A stretch of DNA of 40,267 bases, from positions 1 through 40,267 of the forward strand of contig JARYME010000019.1 of the NCBI GenBank assembly GCA_029907315.1, written 5' to 3'. Position 1 is the stretch's first letter. Each line of letters begins with the position of its first letter. The notes beneath the pieces are model-generated. The model ran no database searches. It had not been told where the DNA came from and was given only the letters and a program-made list of their open reading frames with translations. The stretch is from Armatimonadota bacterium. GTDB taxonomy: Bacteria > Armatimonadota > UBA5829. Both the position numbers and the translations under genes were made by a program. Shown here piece after piece: positions 17,135 through 24,821 of this stretch.

Positions 17135-17566
17135 ATGGACAGAGAGCGAGCAAAGCAGCTTGTGGACCTCTTGGACGAGGTAATATGGAGGTTCGGAAGT
17201 CAAGGTTCAGACGGTTACTGCTGTGAAGATATCTCCTACGTTGAGTACCGGACGCTGAAGGTGCTGGCGAAGGTGGGTTTCCTCACGATGCAGCAGCTGG
17301 GGCAGCAGCTGGGATTTACCAAGAGCGGTGCAACCCGAGTTGTCGATCGACTTGAAGCGGCTGGCTATGTGCGCCGCGAACGCAGCGAGTACGACCACCG
17401 GGTATGCTGCGTTACCCTAACGGATGCCGGTCGCGAGCTTTTGGAGCGGGTTGTGGAGGAATATGCTCGCAAGGTCGAAATGTCGCTGGAAAGACTTGAT
17501 CCAGATATGCAGGACGTTTTGATGGCATCGCTGAGGAGTTTCGTACGCACATTTTGCGGCGGCTAG
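17135..17566 (+). CDS. MarR-family transcriptional regulator with vicinal cysteine pairs
   Basis: A 143-residue winged-helix regulator. Residues about 48-99 form the DNA-binding domain (TMQQLGQQLGFTKSGATRVV recognition region, wing DRLEAAGYVRRERS, then VTLTDAGRELL), flanked by dimerisation helices. Unusual for MarR proteins, it has adjacent cysteines C29-C30 before helix 2 and C91-C92 in the wing, plus C141 near the end. These could sense a soft metal, metalloid or thiol oxidant. It lies 66 bp upstream of the permease in the same direction and has an inverted-repeat site at its own promoter and another ahead of the permease, so autorepression together with control of the transporter is likely. 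The ligand is unknown. Confidence 0.8.
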   Translation: MDRERAKQLVDLLDEVIWRFGSQGSDGYCCEDISYVEYRTLKVLAKVGFLTMQQLGQQLGFTKSGATRVVDRLEAAGYVRRERSEYDHRVCCVTLTDAGRELLERVVEEYARKVEMSLERLDPDMQDVLMASLRSFVRTFCGG

Positions 17567-17582
17567 TTACCGCCAATATAGT
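17554..17582 (+). promoter_or_regulatory. Possible internal promoter for the permease gene
   Basis: TTGCGG (17554-17559), 17 bp, TATAGT (17577-17582), with a good -10 (five of six) and a weak -35. The -10 overlaps the left arm of the second inverted repeat. It would let the permease and thioredoxin genes be induced separately from the regulator. Confidence 0.35.
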
Positions 17583-17597
17583 TGCTGATGACAACTA
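17579..17597. promoter_or_regulatory. Putative MarR-type operator, copy B
   Basis: Perfect inverted repeat TAGTTG-CTGATGA-CAACTA, with the same arms and spacer length as copy A but a different spacer sequence. It lies 35 bp before the permease ATG and overlaps the possible -10 box at 17577-17582. Confidence 0.6.
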
Positions 17598-17632
17598 AGT
17601 GTGAAGCACAAGGACGCCTGGGAGGCACCCAT

Positions 17633-18736
17633 ATGAGTGTTACAAAGAACTGCTGTGGAGACTCTATCGAATCACCGAAGCAGCGGCTGCTGGTGAAGTG
17701 CTGCCCGCTATCTCTACAGATACTCTTGGGATTAGCGATTTGGATACTCGTATATGTCCGGCTGGATTCTTTCGCCAGGTGGGTCACTTACGATCTTCTA
17801 GAGTTCAGGAAAGGCGGGCATCTTGCCGGTGCGACAGAGTTCTTTGTGGCTGATGCCCCCAAGGTATTGATGCTGCTTGTGCTGATCACGTTCGTCGTCG
17901 GGATTACCCGCACCTTTCTTACACCGGAACGAATACGCACGATGCTCGCAGGTCGAAGGGGCACTTACGGGTATGTTCTGGCTGCCATACTGGGAGTGCC
18001 GACCCCCTTCTGCTCATGCTCGGCGATTCCACTCTTTCTCGGCTTCCTGCAGTCCGGCATTCCTCTTGGAATCACGATGTCTTTTCTCATATCCTGTCCT
18101 GTTGTAAATGAAGTCGCGCTCGCGATGCTCTACGGGATGTATGGCTGGAAGATAGCCGGGCTATATGCCACACTAGGGATGGCCAAGGCAGTGGTTTCTG
18201 GAATGCTGATGGCACGAATGCGGCCAGAGAGGTTTCTCGAACCTTGGGTTGCCCAACTGCAGTCGAGTGCAAGACAAGCCTCGACCGACGCCCCGAGCGT
18301 GGATGCCTCTTTGGTTATGACCTGGAGCGACCGCGTAGCTTCAGGTACCACGGCCGTCAGGGAGATACTCGCGGGCACCTGGCACTACCTGGTGGGAGGC
18401 ATTGCACTCGGAGCAATGATCTACGGCTATATCCCGGTAGCATTCGTCAGCCGGTACATGGGTAAAGATGCTTGGTGGAACGTGCCGGTGGCGGTTATCA
18501 TCGGCTTGCCGTTATATGCGAGTGCGGTGGGCGTTATCCCTATTATTCAAGCAGTTCTTGCCAAAGGTGCGGCCCTTGGGACGTCGCTTGCATTTATGAT
18601 GTCGGTGATAGGGATTTCCGTACCAGAACTTGTGATGCTGCGGAGAGTTATCAAGATGCCGCTGATCTGGTTGTTCGTCGGCTTCGTTGCTCTTGGGATT
18701 GTGATAGTGGGTTACATTTTCAACGCACTGATCTAG
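17633..18736 (+). CDS. UPF0718/ArsP-like permease
   Basis: A 367-residue polytopic membrane protein with about eight hydrophobic segments in two halves and a hydrophilic loop around residues 205-235. The family signature is PTPFCSCSAIPLFLGFL (C127-x-C129) and SCPVVNEVALAML (C155). ArsP members of this family export trivalent organoarsenicals; others have no known substrate. The N-terminal extension carries two vicinal cysteine pairs, C7-C8 and C23-C24, which could bind a thiophilic ion before transport. ATG at 17633 is fixed by GGAGG at 17621-17625; longer in-frame starts upstream overlap the operator. The thioredoxin-like gene follows after 26 bp, so cotranscription is expected. Confidence 0.8.
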   Translation: MSVTKNCCGDSIESPKQRLLVKCCPLSLQILLGLAIWILVYVRLDSFARWVTYDLLEFRKGGHLAGATEFFVADAPKVLMLLVLITFVVGITRTFLTPERIRTMLAGRRGTYGYVLAAILGVPTPFCSCSAIPLFLGFLQSGIPLGITMSFLISCPVVNEVALAMLYGMYGWKIAGLYATLGMAKAVVSGMLMARMRPERFLEPWVAQLQSSARQASTDAPSVDASLVMTWSDRVASGTTAVREILAGTWHYLVGGIALGAMIYGYIPVAFVSRYMGKDAWWNVPVAVIIGLPLYASAVGVIPIIQAVLAKGAALGTSLAFMMSVIGISVPELVMLRRVIKMPLIWLFVGFVALGIVIVGYIFNALI

Positions 18737-18762
18737 CGGATGCTTACAAAGGAGGGACTCAT

Positions 18763-19008
18763 ATGGTAATCAAGGTGTACGTCTCGTGCTGTGGCGCTGA
18801 TAAGGCAATCGCCGCTGTCGAGGAGGCTGTGAAGCAAGCCGGAGTGGAGGCTCGGGTCGAAACGGTAAAGGATCTGGCTGAGATGGCGAAGGCTGGTATA
18901 ATGTCGACTCCCGCTATAAAGATCGACGACCAGTTAGTGGCGAGCGGGAGGGTGCCTAAGGTAGCCGAGCTTGTCACTTGGATAATGAACGCTGCTAGTA
19001 GAGCATAG
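18763..19008 (+). CDS. Small thioredoxin-like protein with CC in place of CxxC
   Basis: An 81-residue protein of the short thioredoxin family (redox-active disulfide protein 2 type) that often sits beside UPF0718 permeases. The fold is indicated by the beta strand VIKVYVS, a helix, the strand ARVETVKD and the cis-proline segment MSTPAIKIDDQLVASGRVP. Family members usually have G-C-P-x-C; here the motif is S-C9-C10-G, so it keeps a vicinal pair but not the CxxC disulfide. It may bind or hand over a metalloid or substrate thiol, not act as a normal oxidoreductase. AAAGGAGGG precedes the ATG. It ends the cassette. Confidence 0.75.
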   Translation: MVIKVYVSCCGADKAIAAVEEAVKQAGVEARVETVKDLAEMAKAGIMSTPAIKIDDQLVASGRVPKVAELVTWIMNAASRA

Positions 19009-19093
19009 CGATGCCGTTGAGCGGCTTTCCTCAGGGCACCGATCAGTTTCCTTCGCTGCGGTGGCCAAAGGGCTTCGGTTGTTTGTCCAGAGG

Positions 19094-19123
19094 TTGACTT
19101 GGCCAATGGAAGCGCGCCATAAT
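19094..19123 (+). promoter_or_regulatory. Promoter of the LacI-type regulator gene
   Basis: TTGACT (19094-19099), 18 bp, CATAAT (19118-19123), five of six matches in each box. The predicted start point near 19130 lies downstream of the longest possible open frame start, which supports the internal TTG start at 19237. The remainder of 19009-19236 shows nothing else. Confidence 0.6.
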
Positions 19124-19236
19124 TGCTTGCGGATCTTACGGCGCTGAAACAGATATTGCCTTCAGCTGCGCCGAGTTTAGGAACCGGTTGGTCAGACTCC
19201 GCCGGTTCCGGCGACGGTTTGATCCAGGGAGCGGCC

Positions 19237-20268
19237 TTGAAACGCAGACCCACAATAAAGGACGTGGCTCAAGAGGCGCGAGTTTCGCATGCCACTGTGT
19301 CATACGTTCTTACCAACAGTCCTCACGCGGACCGCATCAGCGAGGAAACAAAGAAACGGGTGTGGGAGGCGGTGCGCAAGCTCGGCTACCGCTCCAATCC
19401 CATCGGTAGAGCTCTGAAACGCGGATACACAGCTCAGGTCACCTTGCTGATCGTTACGTGGAACTTGGCGAGATCACATTCAGCCACGGCGATGGCTGTA
19501 AGCAGGGCGGCAATTGCCCACGACTTGCAGTGCATAGTCCACGTGGCTGACAGCGATTACGACGCCGAACTTTTCCTGCGGCACAGCAACCCGCACAACA
19601 TGGGCGGTATACTGGTGCTGTGGGACTCTCCGGCTCTCATGACGAGCTGCCTCAAAGATCTTGCAGCGGAAGGGCTTCCGGTCATTGACCTGCTGCCAGA
19701 CAGTCCTCCTGGAATATCCACAGTCACTGCCGACCGCGAGGATGCGGGCTACAAGGTGACTCGGCACCTAATCGAGATCGGACACAGGCAAATAGGTGTT
19801 ATCTGCGACACTACATCGCGCGCCAAAACCAGCCTGCGCAAACTTGCCGGTTATAGGCGAGCTCTTGAGGAAGCCGGCCTCGAGTACGACGAGTCTCTTA
19901 TCGAAAACGTGACAGAGTTTGGCTTTGACGGAGGATACTTAGGTTTTGCAAGACTGGTAGAGCGGCACCCAGACGTTACGGCCGTCTTCTGCATAAACGA
20001 TCCTATGGCGTTGGGTGCACTTGTCGCGGCTTCGGAGCAGGGCAGGAGTTGTCCAAGCGACATCTCCGTAGTCGGCTACGGCGACGCACCGGAAGCCTGC
20101 TATTGGCGGCCGCGGCTTACGACAGTGTCGCTTTCGGCTGAGCAGGTCGCTTCGCGGGCCATAGAAATGATCATTGAGAAACGCCGCAGCGGGGATATGA
20201 ACGCCGAAACAGTGCTGGTGCCTGGTGAGCTCATAGTCAGGGATTCAACAGCTCCGCCGCGTCGCTAG
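19237..20268 (+). CDS. LacI-family transcriptional regulator
   Basis: A regulator of about 343 residues, the usual family length. Residues 5-25 form the helix-turn-helix (PTIKDVAQEARVSHATVSYV), followed by the hinge region (YRSNPIGRALKRG) and a periplasmic-binding-protein-like sensor domain (GGILVLWDSP, VTADREDAGYKVTRHLIEIGH, FCINDPMALGAL, SVVGYGDAPEACYWRPRLTTV). It most likely binds a sugar or sugar derivative and controls carbohydrate genes, perhaps the glycoside hydrolase cluster several kilobases away; that link is inferred. The TTG start has GGGAG 5 nt upstream, and longer starts would precede the transcript. The stop overlaps that of the convergent pseudopilin. Confidence 0.88.
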   Translation: MKRRPTIKDVAQEARVSHATVSYVLTNSPHADRISEETKKRVWEAVRKLGYRSNPIGRALKRGYTAQVTLLIVTWNLARSHSATAMAVSRAAIAHDLQCIVHVADSDYDAELFLRHSNPHNMGGILVLWDSPALMTSCLKDLAAEGLPVIDLLPDSPPGISTVTADREDAGYKVTRHLIEIGHRQIGVICDTTSRAKTSLRKLAGYRRALEEAGLEYDESLIENVTEFGFDGGYLGFARLVERHPDVTAVFCINDPMALGALVAASEQGRSCPSDISVVGYGDAPEACYWRPRLTTVSLSAEQVASRAIEMIIEKRRSGDMNAETVLVPGELIVRDSTAPPRR

Positions 20269-21032
20269 TATGTCCAGCGCGGGTCGTGAACGGCGGCAGC
20301 GTGTCCGTCGAAGTAGAGTATGTTGGTTGAGTGACCGTGGGGTTGCCAGGGAGCAGGCGCGGTTTTCGTATAAGCGTCTTGGATAAACCTTCCGCTCCAA
20401 GCGGGTGTCTCATAAGACGCGAACGGTCCGCCTTCGTGGAATAATCTACCCCACCGCCTCTGGCACTCCTCTGGCGTCTTGTAGAGAGCACAGTCGATCT
20501 CGTTGGGCGGATGATTAGGATGGTCGTGATCAGGGTTAAGCGGGAAGGAAATGTAGTTCGTCGAGACCAAGTTGCCACTCGGCAGACGTACCCATCCAAC
20601 CATTGCTGCGGTCCTGCCAGGCGGATAGCTGCATTCGCTTGCTCGATAAGGGCGCTTGGCACCCGCAGGGCACATCCATATGTCGTTGTTCTTGACGTAG
20701 GGCTGGAGGATCCCTATTAGACCGGGTATGGTGCGTGGGGGGTTGCCTGGGGCGTCTATTTCGCCTAATGCAAGCCATGCTTTTCCTTTCCAAGCTCTAT
20801 AGCCGGGATAGCGGTCGCAGTTGTCATCCAGGTACAAGTTGATCGCGGTGTTTATCTGTCGAAGATTGGATAGGCATCGTGCTTCATGTCCCCGTGCCCG
20901 CGCAGACACCAGTACGGGAAACAATACTGCTGCCAGGATCGCTATCACGGCGATGACCACGAGCAGTTCCACCAGGGTGAATGCCGTCTCGACCGTATAA
21001 ATTGTTGCTGTGCGATTTTGGCGAGCGTGCAC
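20265..21032 (-). CDS. Type II pseudopilin, H-X9-DG family (paralog 1)
   Basis: A 255-residue protein with a prepilin N-terminus and the C-terminal H-X9-DG motif (PHGHSTNILYFDGHA). The cleavage site reads ETA-FTLVELL: Glu at +5 is kept, but Ala replaces the usual Gly at -1. The hydrophobic helix that follows (VVIAVIAILAAVLFPVL) anchors the pilin. It shares [14 protein letters not shown] and VGWxxLxxGxL with the next gene and is clearly a duplicate. Such pseudopilins are numerous in planctomycete-like bacteria and form secretion or surface fibres of unclear role. The GTG start has GAGGAGG 10 nt upstream. Its stop codon overlaps that of the LacI gene on the opposite strand. Confidence 0.82.
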   Translation of the reverse strand: MHARQNRTATIYTVETAFTLVELLVVIAVIAILAAVLFPVLVSARARGHEARCLSNLRQINTAINLYLDDNCDRYPGYRAWKGKAWLALGEIDAPGNPPRTIPGLIGILQPYVKNNDIWMCPAGAKRPYRASECSYPPGRTAAMVGWVRLPSGNLVSTNYISFPLNPDHDHPNHPPNEIDCALYKTPEECQRRWGRLFHEGGPFASYETPAWSGRFIQDAYTKTAPAPWQPHGHSTNILYFDGHAAAVHDPRWTY

Positions 21033-21060
21033 CTTATTTGTTCCTCCTCGGACATCGGTA

Positions 21061-21792
21061 CTAGAAGTCGTCACCCGGCCTAAAATCGCGTGCCCACGCG
21101 ACATGTCCGTCGTGGTAGAGTATGTTGGTTCCGTTTCTGTGGGGCCTCCACTTGCCGCTAGGACCGTATGTGCCCACCGTGTAGGCGTCCTGAATAAGAC
21201 GATTATTCCAAACGGGGTTCGGATAAGCATCGTGCATAACACCGCCTTCGCTGAACACCCTGCCCCATTTTGCCATTGCCTCGAGGGGCGTCCAACCTCG
21301 TGCGTATTCCGGTTCGGCGGGAGTGGCGCGGTTCAAGGGATAAGAGATGTAATTTGTCCACGCGAGCGTTCCGTTATCGAGTTTGATCCATCCGACGAGC
21401 GCCGGAGTTGCTCCTTGCGGGACGGTGCATTCAGAAGCGCGATAGGGTCTCTGTGCGCCGCTTGGACATATCCACATTTCGAGGTTCCTTGAATAGGGCA
21501 TAAGGAGTCGGATGAGGCCAGCAGCGCTTGGACTTGTGGCATCACATTCGCCAAGCTTGGGCGGCCTGTCAAGTCCCCAGTACGCCGGCGCAAGCGGGTA
21601 ACGATCGTTGAAATCTCCAAGATACAGCTTCAGTGCCGTGCCGATTTGCTTGAGGTTTCCCAAGCACTTATTCTGTTGAGCTACCCGCTTTGCTCTGGCT
21701 AGCACTGGGAACAGTATTGCTGCCAGTATGGCAATAATCGCTATAACGACTAGTAGTTCTATGAGGGTGAAGCCCTGCCTCTTGCGCGCCAT
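21061..21792 (-). CDS. Type II pseudopilin, H-X9-DG family (paralog 2)
   Basis: A 243-residue pseudopilin with the canonical cleavage site [11 protein letters not shown], the anchoring helix [17 protein letters not shown] and the C-terminal H-X9-DG motif ([15 protein letters not shown]). It lies 28 bp upstream of paralog 1 in the same direction, so both are probably cotranscribed. I chose the ATG at 21792, just before KRQGFTL; an in-frame start at 21831 would add 13 charged residues to the short leader peptide. GGAGG lies 11 nt upstream. Confidence 0.85.
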   Translation of the reverse strand: MARKRQGFTLIELLVVIAIIAILAAILFPVLARAKRVAQQNKCLGNLKQIGTALKLYLGDFNDRYPLAPAYWGLDRPPKLGECDATSPSAAGLIRLLMPYSRNLEMWICPSGAQRPYRASECTVPQGATPALVGWIKLDNGTLAWTNYISYPLNRATPAEPEYARGWTPLEAMAKWGRVFSEGGVMHDAYPNPVWNNRLIQDAYTVGTYGPSGKWRPHRNGTNILYHDGHVAWARDFRPGDDF

Positions 21793-21873
21793 CCTTCCTC
21801 TGCCCTCCTTGCGACAATTTTTGCGGCTCACAAGTAAGTTTCACGCTAGCAATGTTCCACGCTCTTTTAGAGG

Positions 21874-21920
21874 TTGTGCCTGGTCTGCCCAACTTGACCC
21901 GTAGGCAAGACCAGGCACAA
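21874..21920. repeat. Strong inverted repeat between 858-residue protein gene and pseudopilins
   Basis: TTGTGCCTGGTCT (21874-21886) pairs perfectly over 13 bp with AGACCAGGCACAA (21908-21920), extended by GCC/GGC with one bulged A, around a 14-nt loop. It follows the 21932-24508 stop on the minus strand and could end that transcript or stabilise its 3' end, but there is no T run on either strand, so it is not a standard intrinsic terminator. Confidence 0.6.
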
Positions 21921-21931
21921 TCGGTCAGCGC

Positions 21932-24508
21932 TTACGGTACGTCCAGCACAATCAGCACGTCGGCTGCTCGCCACGGTTTGACTATGCGTGACTCGCGGCT
22001 TTCCAGGGTTGCTATTCCGACAACGGCTACGTAATCGCCTACCGACGGCCACGCCGTCAGCGAAATGCTTGGTTCAATTACGACTTTCACATCCTGCGAG
22101 CCGTCGTTGATGAGAAAGCTATCGGTCGCCACGCTCTTGACGAGACCCCAGACTTCCATCTTCAGACCCGTAACCGGTGCGCCGGTTGTGACCGAAGCAG
22201 CTGTGCTGCCAATCATTCCAAGCGGGCCGACCGTGTGAGCAGTACCAGGATCTTGAGCCCAACCGGTTGCCCTGATCAAAGGTTCACCGGTGTTGGGGTC
22301 GCTGTCGAGGGAGCCGTATATTTTCCACTCTCGGCCCACGTAAGCACTTGTTGCCCAAGGTTGGAACAACTCCGCCCTTATAGCCGAGCTGCGGTCGGGC
22401 TCGCTCAGGTAGATTACGTTTCCGTTCCACTGAGCAGTAACTACTTTGCTCTCGAGGACCACTGGACCCGTTCCAACGGCTTTTGCTTCCGCTATCGAAG
22501 CGTACGTATTGGGCTCCGGTTCTGGCGGGGTTTTTGAGATAGTCACACTTTTGATCCAGTCCGGTCCCGTGTTTGCCAGGTAACCGCCGCTGTAGTCCTT
22601 GAATGCGTCAATTCGGATGTCTGCGCCAATCGGGACACCATTTGTGTCGCGCATCATCCCGGCGAAAGAGGCTTTGGAAACCTTGAAGGTCTTTTTCTTC
22701 CATTCGCCGGTCGTCGGACTGATCTTATAGAACTTGGCAATGGGTGCTTCCCTAAGGGATGCTGATATTCCAGACAGGTCTGCGTCGAATCCAAGCGCGT
22801 CAAAGCCTCCCGGGCTACCTTTGCTCTTGTCGAGGTATTCGATCGTCACCCACGCGTCTCCACCTGGTGTCCACCAATTATCGTCGATGTCCAAGTAGAG
22901 ATAGTTGTCGTATGCCTTACCTCCGGGAGGATTAGCATCTGTCCTGTTGCCAATTCGGAAGCACAGCTCGTTGTTCGAGTCTGCGTCGCGAACCGGAGCT
23001 GCCCTCCCTCCGTACCGAAACGCGCAGGTGAGTATACCGTTGTCTGTGCCCCTGCGTTCTACCATAGCAGTGCCTGTTGTGCCCGGGGCAATATTCAGCG
23101 GATACCAAGTGATGGAGGACACGCTATTGCTGTCCAGAACAATGTCGCCCAGGTCGATGTCTTGGGAGATTGGGTCTATGTAAAGCCTCTTGCACAGTTT
23201 GCCTGGAGCCTCTATCTCCACAACGAATGGGTTGACGGAGTCCGCCGGCAAGACAGGTATGGAAAACCTGCCCTGTTCGTCTACTGCCTTCTTGTAAGAC
23301 TTTTTCCCGACTAGCCGCGTTACCCACGTTGTGTTCCCGAACCACTGTGCACATCCGACCGCTGCGTCGCTTATCGGCTGTCCACTCGAGTCCACCACCC
23401 GTCCCGATAGGGTATAGGTTTGTGGAGTCTCGAGGTATACCTCATAGCTGTCGACGACAGCATACTGTGCGTTCACGTCGCGGCCGCCTACGATTAGTCT
23501 CGCCGGTCTATCCGGACCGCCTCGGTCAAACGCGCAGGAATAAGGAATGTCTATATAGCTCATCAAGTCTCGTGGGACGAACTTAAGGAGGACTACCCCG
23601 TTGGGATCCTGCACCCACACTCGACGTTTGTTGTCGGCGTCGGTATTGGCAGTTGTGTAAACGTTGTTCTGTGCATCGAATGCTGTTGCGTAGCGAGGCG
23701 TGTAGGCGCACATTTCGCCGACGATGCTGTAAGGGGGCGTTGTCGAGTAGATGATGTTGGATACCTCTCCGCAGACCCACAGGTTGCCGTCTCGGTCAAA
23801 CTCCGCTGTGCGAGGACTCGAAACGAAACCCATATAGTCTCCGAGTCCTCGGAAGCCTTTTCCGCTCATGAGCTCAGCTGCAACATCCCATGTGTCATCA
23901 GTCCAGTTGTCGGGAGTGCCCTGCAGGTTTCGTACGTAAAGCTTGGCGCCACTGCGGCCGGGTGATTGGGTGTAGTAACCGGCAATTGCAAACTTCATGC
24001 CGTCGTCACTAAACGAACAACCACGAGCCGTGCGCATCCCAGTGGAAATCTTGCCGACCCACACATTAGGAGGTGTGAGGTTTGGGTCAATAATGTGAAT
24101 GGTGCCCACGCTCACCCCGTCGACTACCTCGTCCACTCCCAGGTACACGTATCCCGTCTTAGGATCTCTTGCAACTCCCCACAGACTCTGCTGTAGGTCT
24201 GCCTGCTGAGTGCCGTTGGAGTCACAGAGGATTGGACCGTATCGCGCTACGACGTTTCCGTTCTTGTCCATCCTGACGACTTGGCTCACAGGTCCTGTGG
24301 CTGCGTTCGCGTCCATAGCGATCCATATGTCGCCGTTGGACTGGTCAACGTCGAAGTCGCGTATAACGTAGTTTCCGAGGTATTGGTCTTCGTTGCACTG
24401 TACGGACCACTGAAGCAAAGCGTAGGATTGACATTGTGCCGCGCTTGCAGCCAGTACTATCCCGGCCACTGCAAGCACTAGCGCGGGGATTCTTGTTCTA
24501 GTTTCCAT
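21932..24508 (-). CDS. Large secreted multidomain protein (propeller, CarboxypepD_reg-like, beta-sandwich, two OB-like repeats)
   Basis: An 858-residue exported protein. Residues 1-26 are a signal peptide. Residues 45-355 have propeller-like repeats (NGDIWIAMDANA, TGYVYLGVDEV, DGNLWVCGEVS). Residues 364-460 resemble the carboxypeptidase regulatory-like fold (YTLSGRVVDSSGQPISDA). Residues 500-660 form a beta-sandwich with YLYLDIDDNW and EWKKKTFKVSKASF, as in accessory domains of secreted glycosidases. Residues 670-765 and 766-858 are two OB-fold-like repeats (VVLESKVVTA, VIYLSEPDRSS; MEVWGLVKSV). No catalytic site is recognised; it is probably a surface binding or structural protein. GGAGGAG lies 6 nt before the ATG. 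Confidence 0.7.
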   Translation of the reverse strand: METRTRIPALVLAVAGIVLAASAAQCQSYALLQWSVQCNEDQYLGNYVIRDFDVDQSNGDIWIAMDANAATGPVSQVVRMDKNGNVVARYGPILCDSNGTQQADLQQSLWGVARDPKTGYVYLGVDEVVDGVSVGTIHIIDPNLTPPNVWVGKISTGMRTARGCSFSDDGMKFAIAGYYTQSPGRSGAKLYVRNLQGTPDNWTDDTWDVAAELMSGKGFRGLGDYMGFVSSPRTAEFDRDGNLWVCGEVSNIIYSTTPPYSIVGEMCAYTPRYATAFDAQNNVYTTANTDADNKRRVWVQDPNGVVLLKFVPRDLMSYIDIPYSCAFDRGGPDRPARLIVGGRDVNAQYAVVDSYEVYLETPQTYTLSGRVVDSSGQPISDAAVGCAQWFGNTTWVTRLVGKKSYKKAVDEQGRFSIPVLPADSVNPFVVEIEAPGKLCKRLYIDPISQDIDLGDIVLDSNSVSSITWYPLNIAPGTTGTAMVERRGTDNGILTCAFRYGGRAAPVRDADSNNELCFRIGNRTDANPPGGKAYDNYLYLDIDDNWWTPGGDAWVTIEYLDKSKGSPGGFDALGFDADLSGISASLREAPIAKFYKISPTTGEWKKKTFKVSKASFAGMMRDTNGVPIGADIRIDAFKDYSGGYLANTGPDWIKSVTISKTPPEPEPNTYASIAEAKAVGTGPVVLESKVVTAQWNGNVIYLSEPDRSSAIRAELFQPWATSAYVGREWKIYGSLDSDPNTGEPLIRATGWAQDPGTAHTVGPLGMIGSTAASVTTGAPVTGLKMEVWGLVKSVATDSFLINDGSQDVKVVIEPSISLTAWPSVGDYVAVVGIATLESRESRIVKPWRAADVLIVLDVP

Positions 24509-24693
24509 AACTTGCTCCTCCTTTCCGCGCCGCGCCTAGTTTTGCGACCTCCTGACTTGCAAGGATTGGGTAGGTTGATCGTGTAACTAGAGCGGCATTA
24601 TAATATTCCTTCTCCCCCTTTATATATGGTAAAACTGGACAATAACCGCCGCCCGCCCTATTTCAAAAGCGGCCGCCCAACATCCCTACTCTG
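24509..24693. other. Leader and AT-rich intergenic stretch
   Basis: This is the predicted untranslated leader of the 858-residue protein. It contains an AT-rich patch with a TATAAT on the minus strand (24602-24597) that lacks a matching -35, and a GC-rich run near 24648-24678. The interval 24723-24821 beyond the promoter holds no gene and no convincing terminator for the gene that ends at 24822. Confidence 0.35.
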
Positions 24694-24722
24694 GGTATAC
24701 CACGACTTTAAACTGGAGTCAA
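24694..24722 (-). promoter_or_regulatory. Promoter of the 858-residue secreted protein gene
   Basis: On the minus strand TTGACT (24722-24717), 17 bp, TATACC (24699-24694), five and four of six matches. The predicted start near 24687 would give a leader of about 180 nt. Confidence 0.5.
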
Positions 24723-24821
24723 GTACTTTTTTGTTCTCCTACGCTTTGTATTACGGCTCGAACGATACACTGCCGTCCGGCTAAGCCCGTTGGTTGCCAG
24801 GAGACGGCGGCGACTCAACAA

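Noticed and set aside
19012-19029. Small hairpin GCCG-TTGAG-CGGC followed by TTT after the thioredoxin-like gene
   Set aside because: The stem is only 4 bp; too weak to call a terminator.
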